DNA of 64,000 nucleotides from contig CADAUZ010000028.1 of the NCBI GenBank assembly GCA_902791215.1, forward strand, positions 1 through 64,000, given 5' to 3'. This document shows positions 15,892-24,104 of this stretch, piece after piece. Source of the DNA: Oscillospiraceae bacterium (lineage in GTDB: Bacteria > Bacillota > Clostridia > Oscillospirales > Oscillospiraceae). Made by a program: the position numbers and the translations under genes. A model generated the notes under the pieces. It saw only the letters and a program-made list of their open reading frames with translations. It was not told the origin of the DNA and made no database searches. Each line of letters opens with the position of its first letter. The stretch's first letter is position 1.

Positions 15892-17022
15892 TCAGTCGAT
15901 GCCGACGTAGGCGCCGTTCTCGATGATCATGCCCTTCGGGCTCTTGGTAACGGTGCCGTCAGCGGCCCAGGTCATGCCCTCGCCGGTCAGGCCGTTGAAG
16001 GTCATGGAGGTGAACTGCTCGATCATCTTGTCGCAGATCTCTTCGGCGCTCATGTCGGCGGTGATGCCGGCTGCCTCGCAGGCCTGGGCGTAGGCATAGA
16101 CCACGTCGTAAGCGTCAGCGGCGAACTGGTTGGGGATCTCGCCGAACTTCTCCTGGTACTTGGCAACGAAGGCCTTGGTGGCCTCGTCATCGGAGTCAGC
16201 GTTGAACGGAGTCAGCAGGTAAACGCCCTCGGCCAGGGAGGTATCGAAGCCCTCGAGGGAGAGGATGCCGTCCATGCCGTCGACACCGAACCAGATGGGG
16301 GCGTAGCCCGCGGCGCTGGCCTGGGTGAGGATCAGGGAAGCGGCGTCATAGTACATGGGGAGGAAGACCAGCTCAGCGCCCTTGCTCTGTGCATCGGCGA
16401 TCTGAACGGAGAAGTCGGTGGCGTTGCCGTCGTTGAAGGTGGTGTCGCTGACGACCTCAAGGCCGAGGCCGGGAGCGGCGGCCATGAAGGTCTCGTAGAT
16501 GCCCTTGGAGTACACGTCGTCGTTCTTCCAGATCACGGCGACCTTGGAGGCCAGCTTCTTGTCAGCGATGTACTGGGCGGAAGCGGAGCCCTGGTTGGGG
16601 TCGGTGAAGCACATCTGGAACTGGTTGTCCTTGCCGGTGACGGTGGCGACGGAGGAGGCGGAGGGAGTCAGGGCGAAGATGCGGTCAGCATAGGTCTCGG
16701 CAGAGGTCGCCTCGCAGGGCTTGGAGGTGACGGAGCCGGTAGAGATCTGCATGCCCCAGTCTTTCAGGGTGTTGTAGGCGTTGACAGCCTTCTCGGCGTC
16801 GTGGGTGTCGTCCTCGAAGCGGAGCTCAAACTGGATGCCGCCCTTGGCGTTGATCTCTTCCACGGCGATCTCGGCTGCGTTCTTGACAGCCATGCCGTAG
16901 ATGGCAGCGCCGCCGGTCAGAGGGCCGGTGCCGCCGATCTTGATGGCGCCGTCGGCATAGGCGGGGGCGCACAGCGCGAAGACCATCGCGAGAACGAGTG
17001 CGAATGCGAATACTTTCTTCAT
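15892..17022 (-). CDS. livK: Branched-chain amino acid ABC transporter substrate-binding protein
   Basis: A 376-residue periplasmic-binding-type protein (type I fold). The signal peptide (MKKVFAFALVLAMVFALCAP...AYA) is followed by the mature start IKIGGTGPLTGGAAIYG. The conserved stretches GIQFELRFEDD and AVIWKNDDVYSKGIYE are present. The Cys in the signal peptide does not form a good lipobox, so attachment to the membrane is uncertain. First gene of livKHMGF. TTTTGAAAAGGAG precedes the ATG. A minus-strand TATGAT at 17,061-17,066 may be its -10 box. Confidence 0.93.
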   Translation of the reverse strand: MKKVFAFALVLAMVFALCAPAYADGAIKIGGTGPLTGGAAIYGMAVKNAAEIAVEEINAKGGIQFELRFEDDTHDAEKAVNAYNTLKDWGMQISTGSVTSKPCEATSAETYADRIFALTPSASSVATVTGKDNQFQMCFTDPNQGSASAQYIADKKLASKVAVIWKNDDVYSKGIYETFMAAAPGLGLEVVSDTTFNDGNATDFSVQIADAQSKGAELVFLPMYYDAASLILTQASAAGYAPIWFGVDGMDGILSLEGFDTSLAEGVYLLTPFNADSDDEATKAFVAKYQEKFGEIPNQFAADAYDVVYAYAQACEAAGITADMSAEEICDKMIEQFTSMTFNGLTGEGMTWAADGTVTKSPKGMIIENGAYVGID

Positions 17023-17066
17023 GTTGATTTCTCCTTTTCAAAATTTGGGATTACAACTTTATCATA

Positions 17067-17097
17067 CAAAAATTGACCCCGACCAAAACGATCGGGG
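17067..17097 (-). terminator. Terminator of the small membrane-protein gene
   Basis: On the minus strand CCCCGA (17,097-17,092) pairs with TCGGGG (17,082-17,077) and is followed by TCAATTTTTG. It separates the 87-residue gene from livK. Confidence 0.65.
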
Positions 17098-17109
17098 CCA
17101 ATCTGTGTA

Positions 17110-17373
17110 TCAGACTGAAACCGCTGACGGTTTTGATCGTTCCAGGTTCAATAGCTTAAGCAGTACGCGCAGCAGTACAACGTCCGCCAAAATGGCGACA
17201 CCGAGGCCGACAAGCAGGGTGGCAATATCGGCGGAAACAAAAATTGACACTGCGATCACAGTGTCAATGAGAAGCAGAAGGGCAGCAAAGAAAAAAGCGC
17301 ATGCGAAAGCAGACTCAAAACTTGCGTCGTTTGAGTCCTTCGTATGAGAACCGGCCAAAAAACGAGCGGTCAT
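17110..17373 (-). CDS. Small two-helix membrane protein of unknown function
   Basis: An 87-residue protein. Two hydrophobic helices are visible, about residues 21-46 (FACAFFFAALLLLIDTVIAV) and 50-74 (LLVGLGVAILADVVLLRVLL), with polar ends. AAGGAG lies about 9 nt before the ATG at 17,373. It is upstream of livK in the same direction, but a terminator lies between them. I do not recognise a family. Confidence 0.55.
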   Translation of the reverse strand: MTARFLAGSHTKDSNDASFESAFACAFFFAALLLLIDTVIAVSIFVSADIATLLVGLGVAILADVVLLRVLLKLLNLERSKPSAVSV

Positions 17374-17539
17374 CCTTCGCTTCTCCTTCCCTGAAAGTGT
17401 CATCACTTTAGCACAGCAAATCGAAGCTGTCAAGCACCGACATTTATTTTTTACGATTCCCCCAACTTTTTGACAGCCGGGCGGCCCCGCTTGTGAAATT
17501 TGACCGGAAAATCTGTCCCCGGATTGAGCGTTTCGCCAC

Positions 17540-17568
17540 TTGTAAGCTTCTGCCGAATATGGTAAACT
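17540..17568 (+). promoter_or_regulatory. Promoter of the glycerol-1-phosphate dehydrogenase gene
   Basis: TTGTAA (17,540-17,545) and TAAACT (17,563-17,568) have a 17-bp spacer, 40 bp before the start. The rest of the 234-bp gap from 17,374 shows nothing recognisable. Confidence 0.5.
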
Positions 17569-17607
17569 TTCAATGTAATTACTATAAAATAACGGAGGTA
17601 ATGCCCC

Positions 17608-18846
17608 ATGATCATGGATTGCGAACAATATACCGGCAAATGCGTCTGCGGACGCACGCATACCCTGGAGACCCGCAAGGTCGTCGTGGCCGAAAAGGCC
17701 ATCGACCATTTTGAGGAGTACATGCAGGAGCTGGGCCTTACCGGCAAGCGCACGGTGGTCTACGATGAGATCACCTGGAAGCTGACCGAGGGCAAGCACG
17801 TCAAGGCCGACCAGAACATCGTCCTTGACCCCAACGGCCTGAGAGCCGAAGACATCCTCATTGAGAAGATGATGAAGGATCTGGATTCTCCCGAGGTGAT
17901 CGTCGCCGTCGGCGCGGGCACCATCATGGACTTCGGCCGCTATCCCGCCTACAAGCTGGGCATCCCCTTCGTTGCCATCCCGACCCTGGCCTCCTCCGAC
18001 GGCTTCACCGCCAATATCTGCTCCGCCATCATCGACGGGCAGAAGAAGTCCACCCCCATGTGCGCGCCTGTTCTCGTCGTTGCCGACCTTGACATCATCG
18101 GCGGCGCGCCGAAGCGCCTGATCGCCAGCGGCATCAACGACATTCTGGCAAAGTACACCTCTCTCGCCGACTGGCGCATGTCCCACCTGGTGGACGGCGA
18201 GTATTACTGCCCCATGGTCGCCGACCTTGCCGAGCACGCCCTCAAGCTCATGCGCGACGCCGCCGACAAGTACGCCGCCACCGGCATTGCCGACCACGAG
18301 GCCATGACCATGGCCCAGATGGAGAGCGGCCTGACCATGCAGCTGCTCGACCACTCCCGCGCCGCCTCCGGCGCCGAGCACCTGATGGCGCACCTCGTAG
18401 AGATGAAGCCGCCGCGCTTTGAAAAGGCCGAGGGCATCCACGGCGAGTGCGTGGGCGTGGGCACCTTCGCCTGCATCCGCGAGTACCACAAGCTGGCGGG
18501 CATGAAGCCCAAGGCCAAGCCCTTCGTGCCGCTGACTCGTGACTGGGTGGTGGAGAAGTTCGGCGAGCGCCTGGCCGACGGCATCATGAAGGAGAACGAG
18601 AACGACGTTCTCGGCACCTTCGATCCCCAGAACATCGTCGACCACTGGGGCGAGATCAAGGCCATGCTCGACGCGCTTCCCTCCGTTGAGGAGATGGAGA
18701 AGCTCTATTCCGACTGCGGCTGCAAGTACCTGCCCGAGCACATCGGCATCGACCCGGCGCTGGCCGACGAGATGCTGGACATCTCCGCCGCCATCCGCAA
18801 CCGCCTCACTCTCATCCGCATGAAGAGAGTGCTGGACTTCGAGTAA
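17608..18846 (+). CDS. egsA: sn-Glycerol-1-phosphate dehydrogenase
   Basis: A 412-residue member of the iron-alcohol-dehydrogenase superfamily, EgsA/AraM branch. It reduces dihydroxyacetone phosphate to sn-glycerol-1-phosphate with NAD(P)H. Visible motifs are VAVGAGTIMDFGRY (nucleotide site), FVAIPTLASSDGFTAN, and metal ligands in GINDILAKYTSLADWRM, SGAEHLMAHLVEM and EGIHGECVGVGT. In Bacillus the product feeds heptaprenylglyceryl phosphate; the archaeal enzyme makes the lipid backbone. GGAGG lies 8 nt before the ATG; a second ATG two codons later is possible. It stands alone, with its own promoter. Confidence 0.88.
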   Translation: MIMDCEQYTGKCVCGRTHTLETRKVVVAEKAIDHFEEYMQELGLTGKRTVVYDEITWKLTEGKHVKADQNIVLDPNGLRAEDILIEKMMKDLDSPEVIVAVGAGTIMDFGRYPAYKLGIPFVAIPTLASSDGFTANICSAIIDGQKKSTPMCAPVLVVADLDIIGGAPKRLIASGINDILAKYTSLADWRMSHLVDGEYYCPMVADLAEHALKLMRDAADKYAATGIADHEAMTMAQMESGLTMQLLDHSRAASGAEHLMAHLVEMKPPRFEKAEGIHGECVGVGTFACIREYHKLAGMKPKAKPFVPLTRDWVVEKFGERLADGIMKENENDVLGTFDPQNIVDHWGEIKAMLDALPSVEEMEKLYSDCGCKYLPEHIGIDPALADEMLDISAAIRNRLTLIRMKRVLDFE

Positions 18847-18867
18847 GCATTCGGATTCCCCTGTCCC

Positions 18868-19003
18868 GTCATTCCGAACCAGTGACCGATGTCACTGGTG
18901 TGGGAATCCGTAACTCCCAGCGGTCAGGTACGATTTCTGAGATGTTCAGTGCCTCCGGCGGGCGGATTGCCACGACCAGTTTGAGAACTGGTCTCGCAAT
19001 GAC
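18868..19003. repeat. Inverted pair of 42-bp palindromic intergenic repeats
   Basis: Unit one (18,868-18,910) begins GTCATTCCGAACCAGTGAC and ends GTGGGAATCCG. Unit two (18,963-19,003) is the same sequence inverted, ending TGGTCTCGCAATGAC. Each contains an ACCAGT/ACTGGT hairpin. It is a short mobile intergenic element without coding capacity. Confidence 0.75.
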
Positions 19004-19032
19004 CGAGCATTTTGCAACGCGCCCTTACATAC

Positions 19033-19070
19033 AAAAATCTGCGAGTACATCACGTACCCGCAGATTTTTT
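19033..19070. terminator. Bidirectional terminator
   Basis: AAAAATCTGCG pairs with CGCAGATTTTTT around a GTAC-atca-CGTAC inner stem. A-runs and T-runs flank it on both strands, serving convergent egsA and the TRAP operon. Confidence 0.8.
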
Positions 19071-19089
19071 ATGTTTATTGTGCGCAGTA

Positions 19090-21123
19090 TTATGCCGCGG
19101 CGGTCTTCTTTTCCTTCATGATCTGGTAGGCAATGACGGCGCCGACCAGCAGGACACCGATGATGTCGGTCACAATGCCGGGGTAAATCAGCATCAGGCC
19201 GCCGACTGCGGCGACGATGCGGAATACCACGGGCAGCGCGCCGCGGTAGTAGCCCTCCAGGGACATGGACAGGGCGAACATGCCGACGAGAGAGGTGATC
19301 ACGATGGAGACGACCTCGATGGCTGTGGTGTCCACAAAGACCATGGCGGGGTTGAGCGCGAGGATGTAGGGGACGATGAAGGCGGCGATGGCAAGCTTGG
19401 TGGCGTTGACACCGGTCTTCATGGGATTGCCGTGGGCGATGGCGGCGCCTGCGTAGGCGGCCAGCGCGACCGGCGGGGTGATGTCGGCCACAATGCCGAA
19501 GTAGAACACGAACATGTGTGCCGCGATGCTGGGGATGCCCATGCGGATAAGCACGGGGGCGCAGGTGGTGGCCATGATTACATAGTTTGCGGTGGTGGGC
19601 ACGCCCATGCCGAGGATGATGCAGGTGAGCATCGTGAGGAACAGGGCCACGATCTTGTAGCCGCCGGAGGCTCCGATGATGATGGAGATGAGGGAGGAGC
19701 CGATGCCGGTGGTGGTGATGACGCAGGCGATGATGCCCGCGACCGCGCAGGCGATGCCCACGGTCAGGGTGCTCTTCGCGCCGGATTCCAGAGCGTCGGT
19801 CAGGCGGTAGAGGTCGAGGCGGTAGCCCATCTCATCGGTGTAGGTGACACGGATGATGCGGGTATCCGGGAAGACCAGGCTCACCAGGATGGCAAGGCCG
19901 GTCGCGGCGATGGCGGCGAAGGCCATGGTGCGGGTCATGAGGAAGTACACCAGCGCCACCAGCGGCAGGAGCAGGAAGCCCTTGCGCAGGAAGAGGGGCC
20001 AGAACTTCGGCAGCTGCTCGCGGGGAATACCGGTCAGGCCGTTTTTCTTGGCCTCGAGGTGGACCATCATGAAGATGCCCGCAAAATAGAGCGCCGCGGG
20101 CAGGATCGCACGCAGGGCGATGTAGCCGTAGCTGACGACCGTGTCCGGCATGGTGACGTATTCCACCATCAGGAAGGCCGCCGCGCCCATGATGGGCGGC
20201 ATGATCTGGCCGCCTGTAGAGGACGCCGCTTCGACAGCGCCCGCAAACTCGGGCTTGTAGCCGGTCTTCTTCATCATCGGGATGGTGACGGAGCCGGTGG
20301 TCACGGTGTTGCCGACGGAGGAGCCGGACACCATGCCGCACAGGGCGGAGGAGATGACCGCGACCTTCGCCGGGCCGCCGGAGGAGGCGCCGGCAATGGA
20401 GTTTGCAAGCTCGATAAAGAACTGGGTGATGCCCGTCTTATCCAGAAACGCACCGAAGATGACGAACAGCACGATGAAGTTGAGGCAGGCACGGATCGGG
20501 GTGCCGATGATGCCGTCGGCGGTGTAGAAGAGGTTATACACGTTCATGCGCAGAGACTTCTGCGTCATGGCGTAGATGATGAATACCGAGGCGACGACCA
20601 CGATCGGCAGGCCAACCGCGCGGCGGCAGGCCTCCAGGGTGACCAGAATGCCGATCACGCCCAGCCACACCTCCAGCGGGGTGAGCATGATGCCGCGGTT
20701 GATGATCGCCCGGTAGTTGATGACAAAGTAAAGGTAGGAGGCCGTTCCGAGAGCCATCAGGATCAGATCGTACCAGGGGATAAAGTTGATCTTCTTGAGC
20801 TTCGGATTACGCGTAGCCGGGAAGTTGACGAACACCAGCAGCACGATCAGGCCCACGAAGGAGGCGCGCTCCATACGGATCTCGCCCGGATAGAACAGCA
20901 GAAAGATCGAGTACATGGAGAACAGGACAAAGAGGATGCGCACGAAAACGCGCGAAAAGCCCTTATAGACGCGGACGTTGGCCTCGCGGTCGTACTTTTC
21001 CAGCACGGCGGTGGTATTCTTTTCGATCTCCTCGGGGGTTTCGCCGAAGTCGTCCTTTTCAATGAGCTCGTCATCGTGCAGCTCTTTGGAGGTTTTCTTG
21101 TATTTCTTCTCAAATTCCGGCAT
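19090..21123 (-). CDS. TRAP transporter fused permease (TAXI type)
   Basis: A 677-residue fusion of the small (4-helix) and large (12-helix) TRAP permease subunits, as usual in TAXI systems. After a charged cytoplasmic N-terminus (about 1-55) come about sixteen membrane segments. Signatures include SSALCGMVSGSSVGNTVTTG, EAASSTGGQIMPPIMGAAAF and ILGMGVPTTANYVIMATTCA. It uses an ion gradient to import an organic acid delivered by the TAXI binding protein at 21,664. Last gene of a three-gene operon; the ligand cannot be read from sequence. Confidence 0.92.
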   Translation of the reverse strand: MPEFEKKYKKTSKELHDDELIEKDDFGETPEEIEKNTTAVLEKYDREANVRVYKGFSRVFVRILFVLFSMYSIFLLFYPGEIRMERASFVGLIVLLVFVNFPATRNPKLKKINFIPWYDLILMALGTASYLYFVINYRAIINRGIMLTPLEVWLGVIGILVTLEACRRAVGLPIVVVASVFIIYAMTQKSLRMNVYNLFYTADGIIGTPIRACLNFIVLFVIFGAFLDKTGITQFFIELANSIAGASSGGPAKVAVISSALCGMVSGSSVGNTVTTGSVTIPMMKKTGYKPEFAGAVEAASSTGGQIMPPIMGAAAFLMVEYVTMPDTVVSYGYIALRAILPAALYFAGIFMMVHLEAKKNGLTGIPREQLPKFWPLFLRKGFLLLPLVALVYFLMTRTMAFAAIAATGLAILVSLVFPDTRIIRVTYTDEMGYRLDLYRLTDALESGAKSTLTVGIACAVAGIIACVITTTGIGSSLISIIIGASGGYKIVALFLTMLTCIILGMGVPTTANYVIMATTCAPVLIRMGIPSIAAHMFVFYFGIVADITPPVALAAYAGAAIAHGNPMKTGVNATKLAIAAFIVPYILALNPAMVFVDTTAIEVVSIVITSLVGMFALSMSLEGYYRGALPVVFRIVAAVGGLMLIYPGIVTDIIGVLLVGAVIAYQIMKEKKTAAA

Positions 21124-21174
21124 TTTGGGACACTCTCCTTACAGATCCGGCCGCGGACCGTACACGCAGCCGAA

Positions 21175-21654
21175 TCATTTGATGCTGAAGCAGACCTTCG
21201 CGTTTTTGCCGCAAAGCTCGTTCAGGATGATCTTCTCCCCGTTTATTTCGAGGATATGATCGTAGACCGTACCCACGATGTAGGTCAGGTCGTACATTTT
21301 CTGCTCGATATTGCCGATGATCATTTCACCGTTTTCGCCGTTTTCCAGCGTCCAGCCGGGCTCGAGCACCTCGGCCACACCCGCGCCGAAGCCGTAGTAG
21401 ACACAGCCCGTGAGCCAGATCTCTTTACCGCGGCGCTGGTAGATCTCCGTCACGTCGCTTTTGTTCACGCTGTGGCGGAAGGTGACGGAGAAGCTGTCCC
21501 CATCTTTAAGCGGCAGGCGGGCGAAGACCCTGCCCGTGTCCTGCTCGCTGAGAACCAGCTTCGGTTCCCGCTGCGACAGGAACAGCAATGCGACAGCCGC
21601 AGCGACCACAAGGATCGCCGCGGCTATCATCATGGTTTTACGATACGCTTTCAA
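21175..21654 (-). CDS. DUF1850 protein of the TAXI-TRAP operon
   Basis: A 159-residue protein with one N-terminal membrane helix (MIAAAILVVAAAVALLFL) and an exported domain. It contains FSVTFRHSVNKSDVTEIYQ, a typical DUF1850 motif. DUF1850 proteins are found almost only between TAXI binding protein and fused permease genes, exactly the position here (10 bp after the binding protein gene). A role in assembly or function of the transporter is inferred from this linkage. Confidence 0.85.
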   Translation of the reverse strand: MKAYRKTMMIAAAILVVAAAVALLFLSQREPKLVLSEQDTGRVFARLPLKDGDSFSVTFRHSVNKSDVTEIYQRRGKEIWLTGCVYYGFGAGVAEVLEPGWTLENGENGEMIIGNIEQKMYDLTYIVGTVYDHILEINGEKIILNELCGKNAKVCFSIK

Positions 21655-21663
21655 GGCCTTTTA

Positions 21664-22626
21664 TCAGCCGATGTCAAGACCCATCTCGGTGTAGTACTTC
21701 GCAGCGCCGTCGTGCCAGGGGATGGAAACGCCGGAAATTGCGGTGTTCAGGTCGAGCTCGTTGCCCTTGACGTGGCTGGCGGAGATGTCGTCCTTGTAAT
21801 CGAACAGGCCCTTGACAAAGGCATAGATCACGTCAGCGGAGACGTTGTTGGAGGCGACGATGGTGGCCATGACGGCGACAGCGGGGATGTCTTCCTTAAC
21901 GGGGGTGTAGGTGTCGGCCGGGATCACGCCGTAGTAGTAGAAGCCGTAATCGCTCTGGAGCTTGGCAGCGTGGTCGGCGTCGATGGCGAGGAGGTTAAAG
22001 TCGAAGTTGGTGGCAAGCTCGGTGACAGCGGTGGTGGGGTAGCCGGCCACGACGAAGGCCGCGTCGATGGTGCCGTTCTTCAGGGAGTCGGCGGAGTCTG
22101 CGAAGCTCTGGTTGGAGACCTTGATGTCGTCGAAGCTCAGGTTGTAGGCAGCCAGGATCTGGCGGGCGTTGAACTCGGTGCCGCTGCCGGCGTCGCCGAC
22201 GGAGACCTTCTTGCCGGCCAGCTGCTCAATGGAGGTGATGTCCTTCTTGGCCAGGATCTGCACATACTCGGGGTAGCAGGAGGCGACGGCGGAGAAGCTG
22301 GTGATGGGGGCGGTGCCGTCGAACAGGTCGGTGCCGGTGTAGGCGTAGGACATAACGTCGTTCTGGACGATGGCGATGTCAGCATCGCCGGAAGCCAGCA
22401 TCTGGATGTTGGCCTTGGAAGCGCCGGTGGACTCAACCTTCAGCTTCAGGGTGTCGCTGAGCTTCTCGTTGAGGACGTTGGCGATAACGCCGCTGAAGCC
22501 GTAGTAGGTACCGGAGGTACCGCCGGTGGCGTAGTTGAGCTTGGCGGGGCCGGCCGCGGAGACGGCGGGGGCGCACAGTGCAAACACCATCGTGAGCGCA
22601 AGCAGCATAACAATCAGTTTTTTCAT
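21664..22626 (-). CDS. TAXI-family TRAP solute-binding protein
   Basis: A 320-residue exported protein with an N-terminal signal peptide ending near APAVSAAG. The family motif LNYATGGTSGTYYGFSGVIA follows, then ADIAIVQNDVMSYAY and KVSVGDAGSGTEFNARQIL. It captures the substrate outside the membrane and hands it to the fused permease. GGAGG lies about 8 nt before the ATG. It is divergent from a LysR regulator, which probably senses the substrate. Confidence 0.92.
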   Translation of the reverse strand: MKKLIVMLLALTMVFALCAPAVSAAGPAKLNYATGGTSGTYYGFSGVIANVLNEKLSDTLKLKVESTGASKANIQMLASGDADIAIVQNDVMSYAYTGTDLFDGTAPITSFSAVASCYPEYVQILAKKDITSIEQLAGKKVSVGDAGSGTEFNARQILAAYNLSFDDIKVSNQSFADSADSLKNGTIDAAFVVAGYPTTAVTELATNFDFNLLAIDADHAAKLQSDYGFYYYGVIPADTYTPVKEDIPAVAVMATIVASNNVSADVIYAFVKGLFDYKDDISASHVKGNELDLNTAISGVSIPWHDGAAKYYTEMGLDIG

Positions 22627-22706
22627 GTTGGGACCCTCCTATTGTTATTTTCTTTTCTCTCGAAAATTTTTTCAGGCGGGACTTGTTTTACGCCTGTTGT
22701 GGTGTT

Positions 22707-22735
22707 ATACTACAACCAAAAGTTGATTTTGACAA
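22707..22735 (-). promoter_or_regulatory. Promoter of the TAXI-TRAP operon
   Basis: On the minus strand TTGTCA (22,735-22,730) and TAGTAT (22,712-22,707) have a 17-bp spacer. It lies in the divergent gap shared with the LysR gene. Confidence 0.5.
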
Positions 22736-22912
22736 GTCCCTTTTTCTTTTTTTGCCGATTTGACAATTTCGCGTTCATTTACTTTCAGGATTTTATGTAA
22801 ATCCGATAAAAGAATCTGTCGGAATTCCCTTTTGCTGTCAATCACGGCTGATTTTGGAAAATCATACCACGCCGCGCAGGCGGCGATTACGCTCTTGTTC
22901 GGAGACGATATC

Positions 22913-23872
22913 ATGGACTTTACTCTCTTAAAAAGCTTCATCGCGGTGGCCGAGGAGAAGAGCTTTTCCTCCGCCGCCAAAAATCTGTTCATCTCCCAGC
23001 AGACCCTGTCCAAGCAGATCGCAAAGCTGGAGGAGGACCTGGACACCACGCTCTTCATCCGCTCCCGTCCTCTGGGGCTGACGCCGGACGGCGGGCGGCT
23101 GCTGCCCATTGCCAAGGAGATCATCCAGCTCAAGCAGCAGTTTGAGGAGAGTTCGAGCAAAAGCTTCAGCGGCGCGCACTATATTCATTTAGGGATAGAG
23201 CACACCATCGCCCGCGCCATCCTGCCCCGGGTGCTGCCCGAGTTTCTGCGCGAGCACCCCGACACCTACATCAAGCTCAGCGAGGAGTCGCCCGACGTGA
23301 TGCAGAAGTCCATCTCCTATGACGGGGTGGACCTGGTGATCGGCTCTCTCGGCAGCGTGCCGGAGAAATTTGAGGCCATCCCGCTCTGCCGCAAGGAGCA
23401 TCTGCTGGTGGTGCCGAAGGACATCATGGCCTCCCTCGCGGGGGACAGGCTCGAAGAGCTGGTGGAGAAATTTTCCCAAAGCGCGGATCTGAGCTTCTTT
23501 GAGGCCGCGCCCTTTATTAAAATCCCGCGCCAGTCCTCCGGGGGCAGAGCGCTCAGCAGCTACCTCAAATACTATGCCATTTCGCCGCGTTTTGTGTGTG
23601 AGCTGACCAACATCGAAAACGCCTTCCAGCTGGCAAACTCCGGCATCGGCGTCTTCATCTACGCCCGGGTCTTCTGGGACATGCTCTCCCCCGAGCTGCA
23701 GGAGGACTATCTCAAGAATATCTACATCTTTCCCCTGCCGTACCTGCCGGATATCGAGGATGTGTGCGCCTACTATAACCGAGATGCGGGCATCAACGGT
23801 GTAACACTGGAGCTGTTTTTGTCTGTCAAGGCATTTTTTGAAGAGTACAAGGCGATCCATCCCATTGCTTGA
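22913..23872 (+). CDS. LysR-family transcriptional regulator
   Basis: A 319-residue regulator. The N-terminal winged helix (1-60) reads MDFTLLKSFIAVAEEKSFSS and AAKNLFISQQTLSKQIAKLE. Residues about 90-300 form the effector-binding domain, starting IHLGIEHTIARAILPRVLPE. The ATG at 22,913 has GGAG 8 nt upstream. The frame remains open upstream, but no ribosome-binding site supports a longer protein. Divergent orientation suggests it controls the TAXI-TRAP operon. Confidence 0.88.
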   Translation: MDFTLLKSFIAVAEEKSFSSAAKNLFISQQTLSKQIAKLEEDLDTTLFIRSRPLGLTPDGGRLLPIAKEIIQLKQQFEESSSKSFSGAHYIHLGIEHTIARAILPRVLPEFLREHPDTYIKLSEESPDVMQKSISYDGVDLVIGSLGSVPEKFEAIPLCRKEHLLVVPKDIMASLAGDRLEELVEKFSQSADLSFFEAAPFIKIPRQSSGGRALSSYLKYYAISPRFVCELTNIENAFQLANSGIGVFIYARVFWDMLSPELQEDYLKNIYIFPLPYLPDIEDVCAYYNRDAGINGVTLELFLSVKAFFEEYKAIHPIA

Positions 23873-23896
23873 CAAACAGGCAAAAGCGGATATAAT
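23868..23896 (+). promoter_or_regulatory. Strong sigma-A promoter of nagB
   Basis: Consensus TTGACA (23,868-23,873) and TATAAT (23,891-23,896) with a 17-bp spacer. The -35 box overlaps the end of the lysR coding sequence. The predicted start near 23,903 gives a leader of about 200 nt that contains the ribozyme. Confidence 0.85.
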
Positions 23897-23944
23897 AATC
23901 CCAGCTTAAAACAGACTCCCGACGGGAGGTTATGGGAATCTGTT

Positions 23945-24076
23945 AGCGCCGGGACCAAACAAGGGTTGACGAGGTTGACGGTGATCGAAAGATTCGGCGG
24001 ATGCCGTCACGGCTCACAGTGGGTCGAAAGGGCTGGAGCAAAAAGCAGAATCAAAACTGCAACAGAGGCCTGCCTT
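23945..24076 (+). ncRNA. glmS-type self-cleaving ribozyme in the nagB leader
   Basis: Conserved core pieces occur in the right order: A|GCGCC (cleavage after A23,945), TTGACGAGG, ATCGA, and TTCGGCGGATGCC. The GACGG/CCGTC stem encloses the ATCGA...CGGCGG segment, as in known glmS ribozymes. A possible GCTC/GAGC helix and a GCAG/CTGC hairpin (24,045-24,060) follow. The 3' limit is approximate. A stem pairing AACAGA (23,910-23,915) with TCTGTT (23,939-23,944) immediately precedes the cleavage site. The class uses glucosamine-6-phosphate as cofactor. Here it precedes nagB, not glmS. Confidence 0.88.
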
Positions 24077-24104
24077 ACACTGAATGACAATAAGGAGAAT
24101 CAAC

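Noticed and set aside
17110-18741. Long minus-strand frame opposite egsA
   Set aside because: Only its last 87 codons (17,110-17,373) have a ribosome-binding site and membrane-protein character. The rest is an antisense shadow of egsA.
19012-22800. A very long open frame on the plus strand opposite the TAXI-TRAP operon
   Set aside because: Its translation is a low-complexity run of Gly, Asp, His and Val, produced by the codon use of the real genes on the minus strand. It has no domain or ribosome-binding site.
23945-24076. A metabolite riboswitch of another class (for example SAM or purine) before nagB
   Set aside because: The conserved blocks fit the glmS ribozyme in order and pairing; no S-box or purine core is present.
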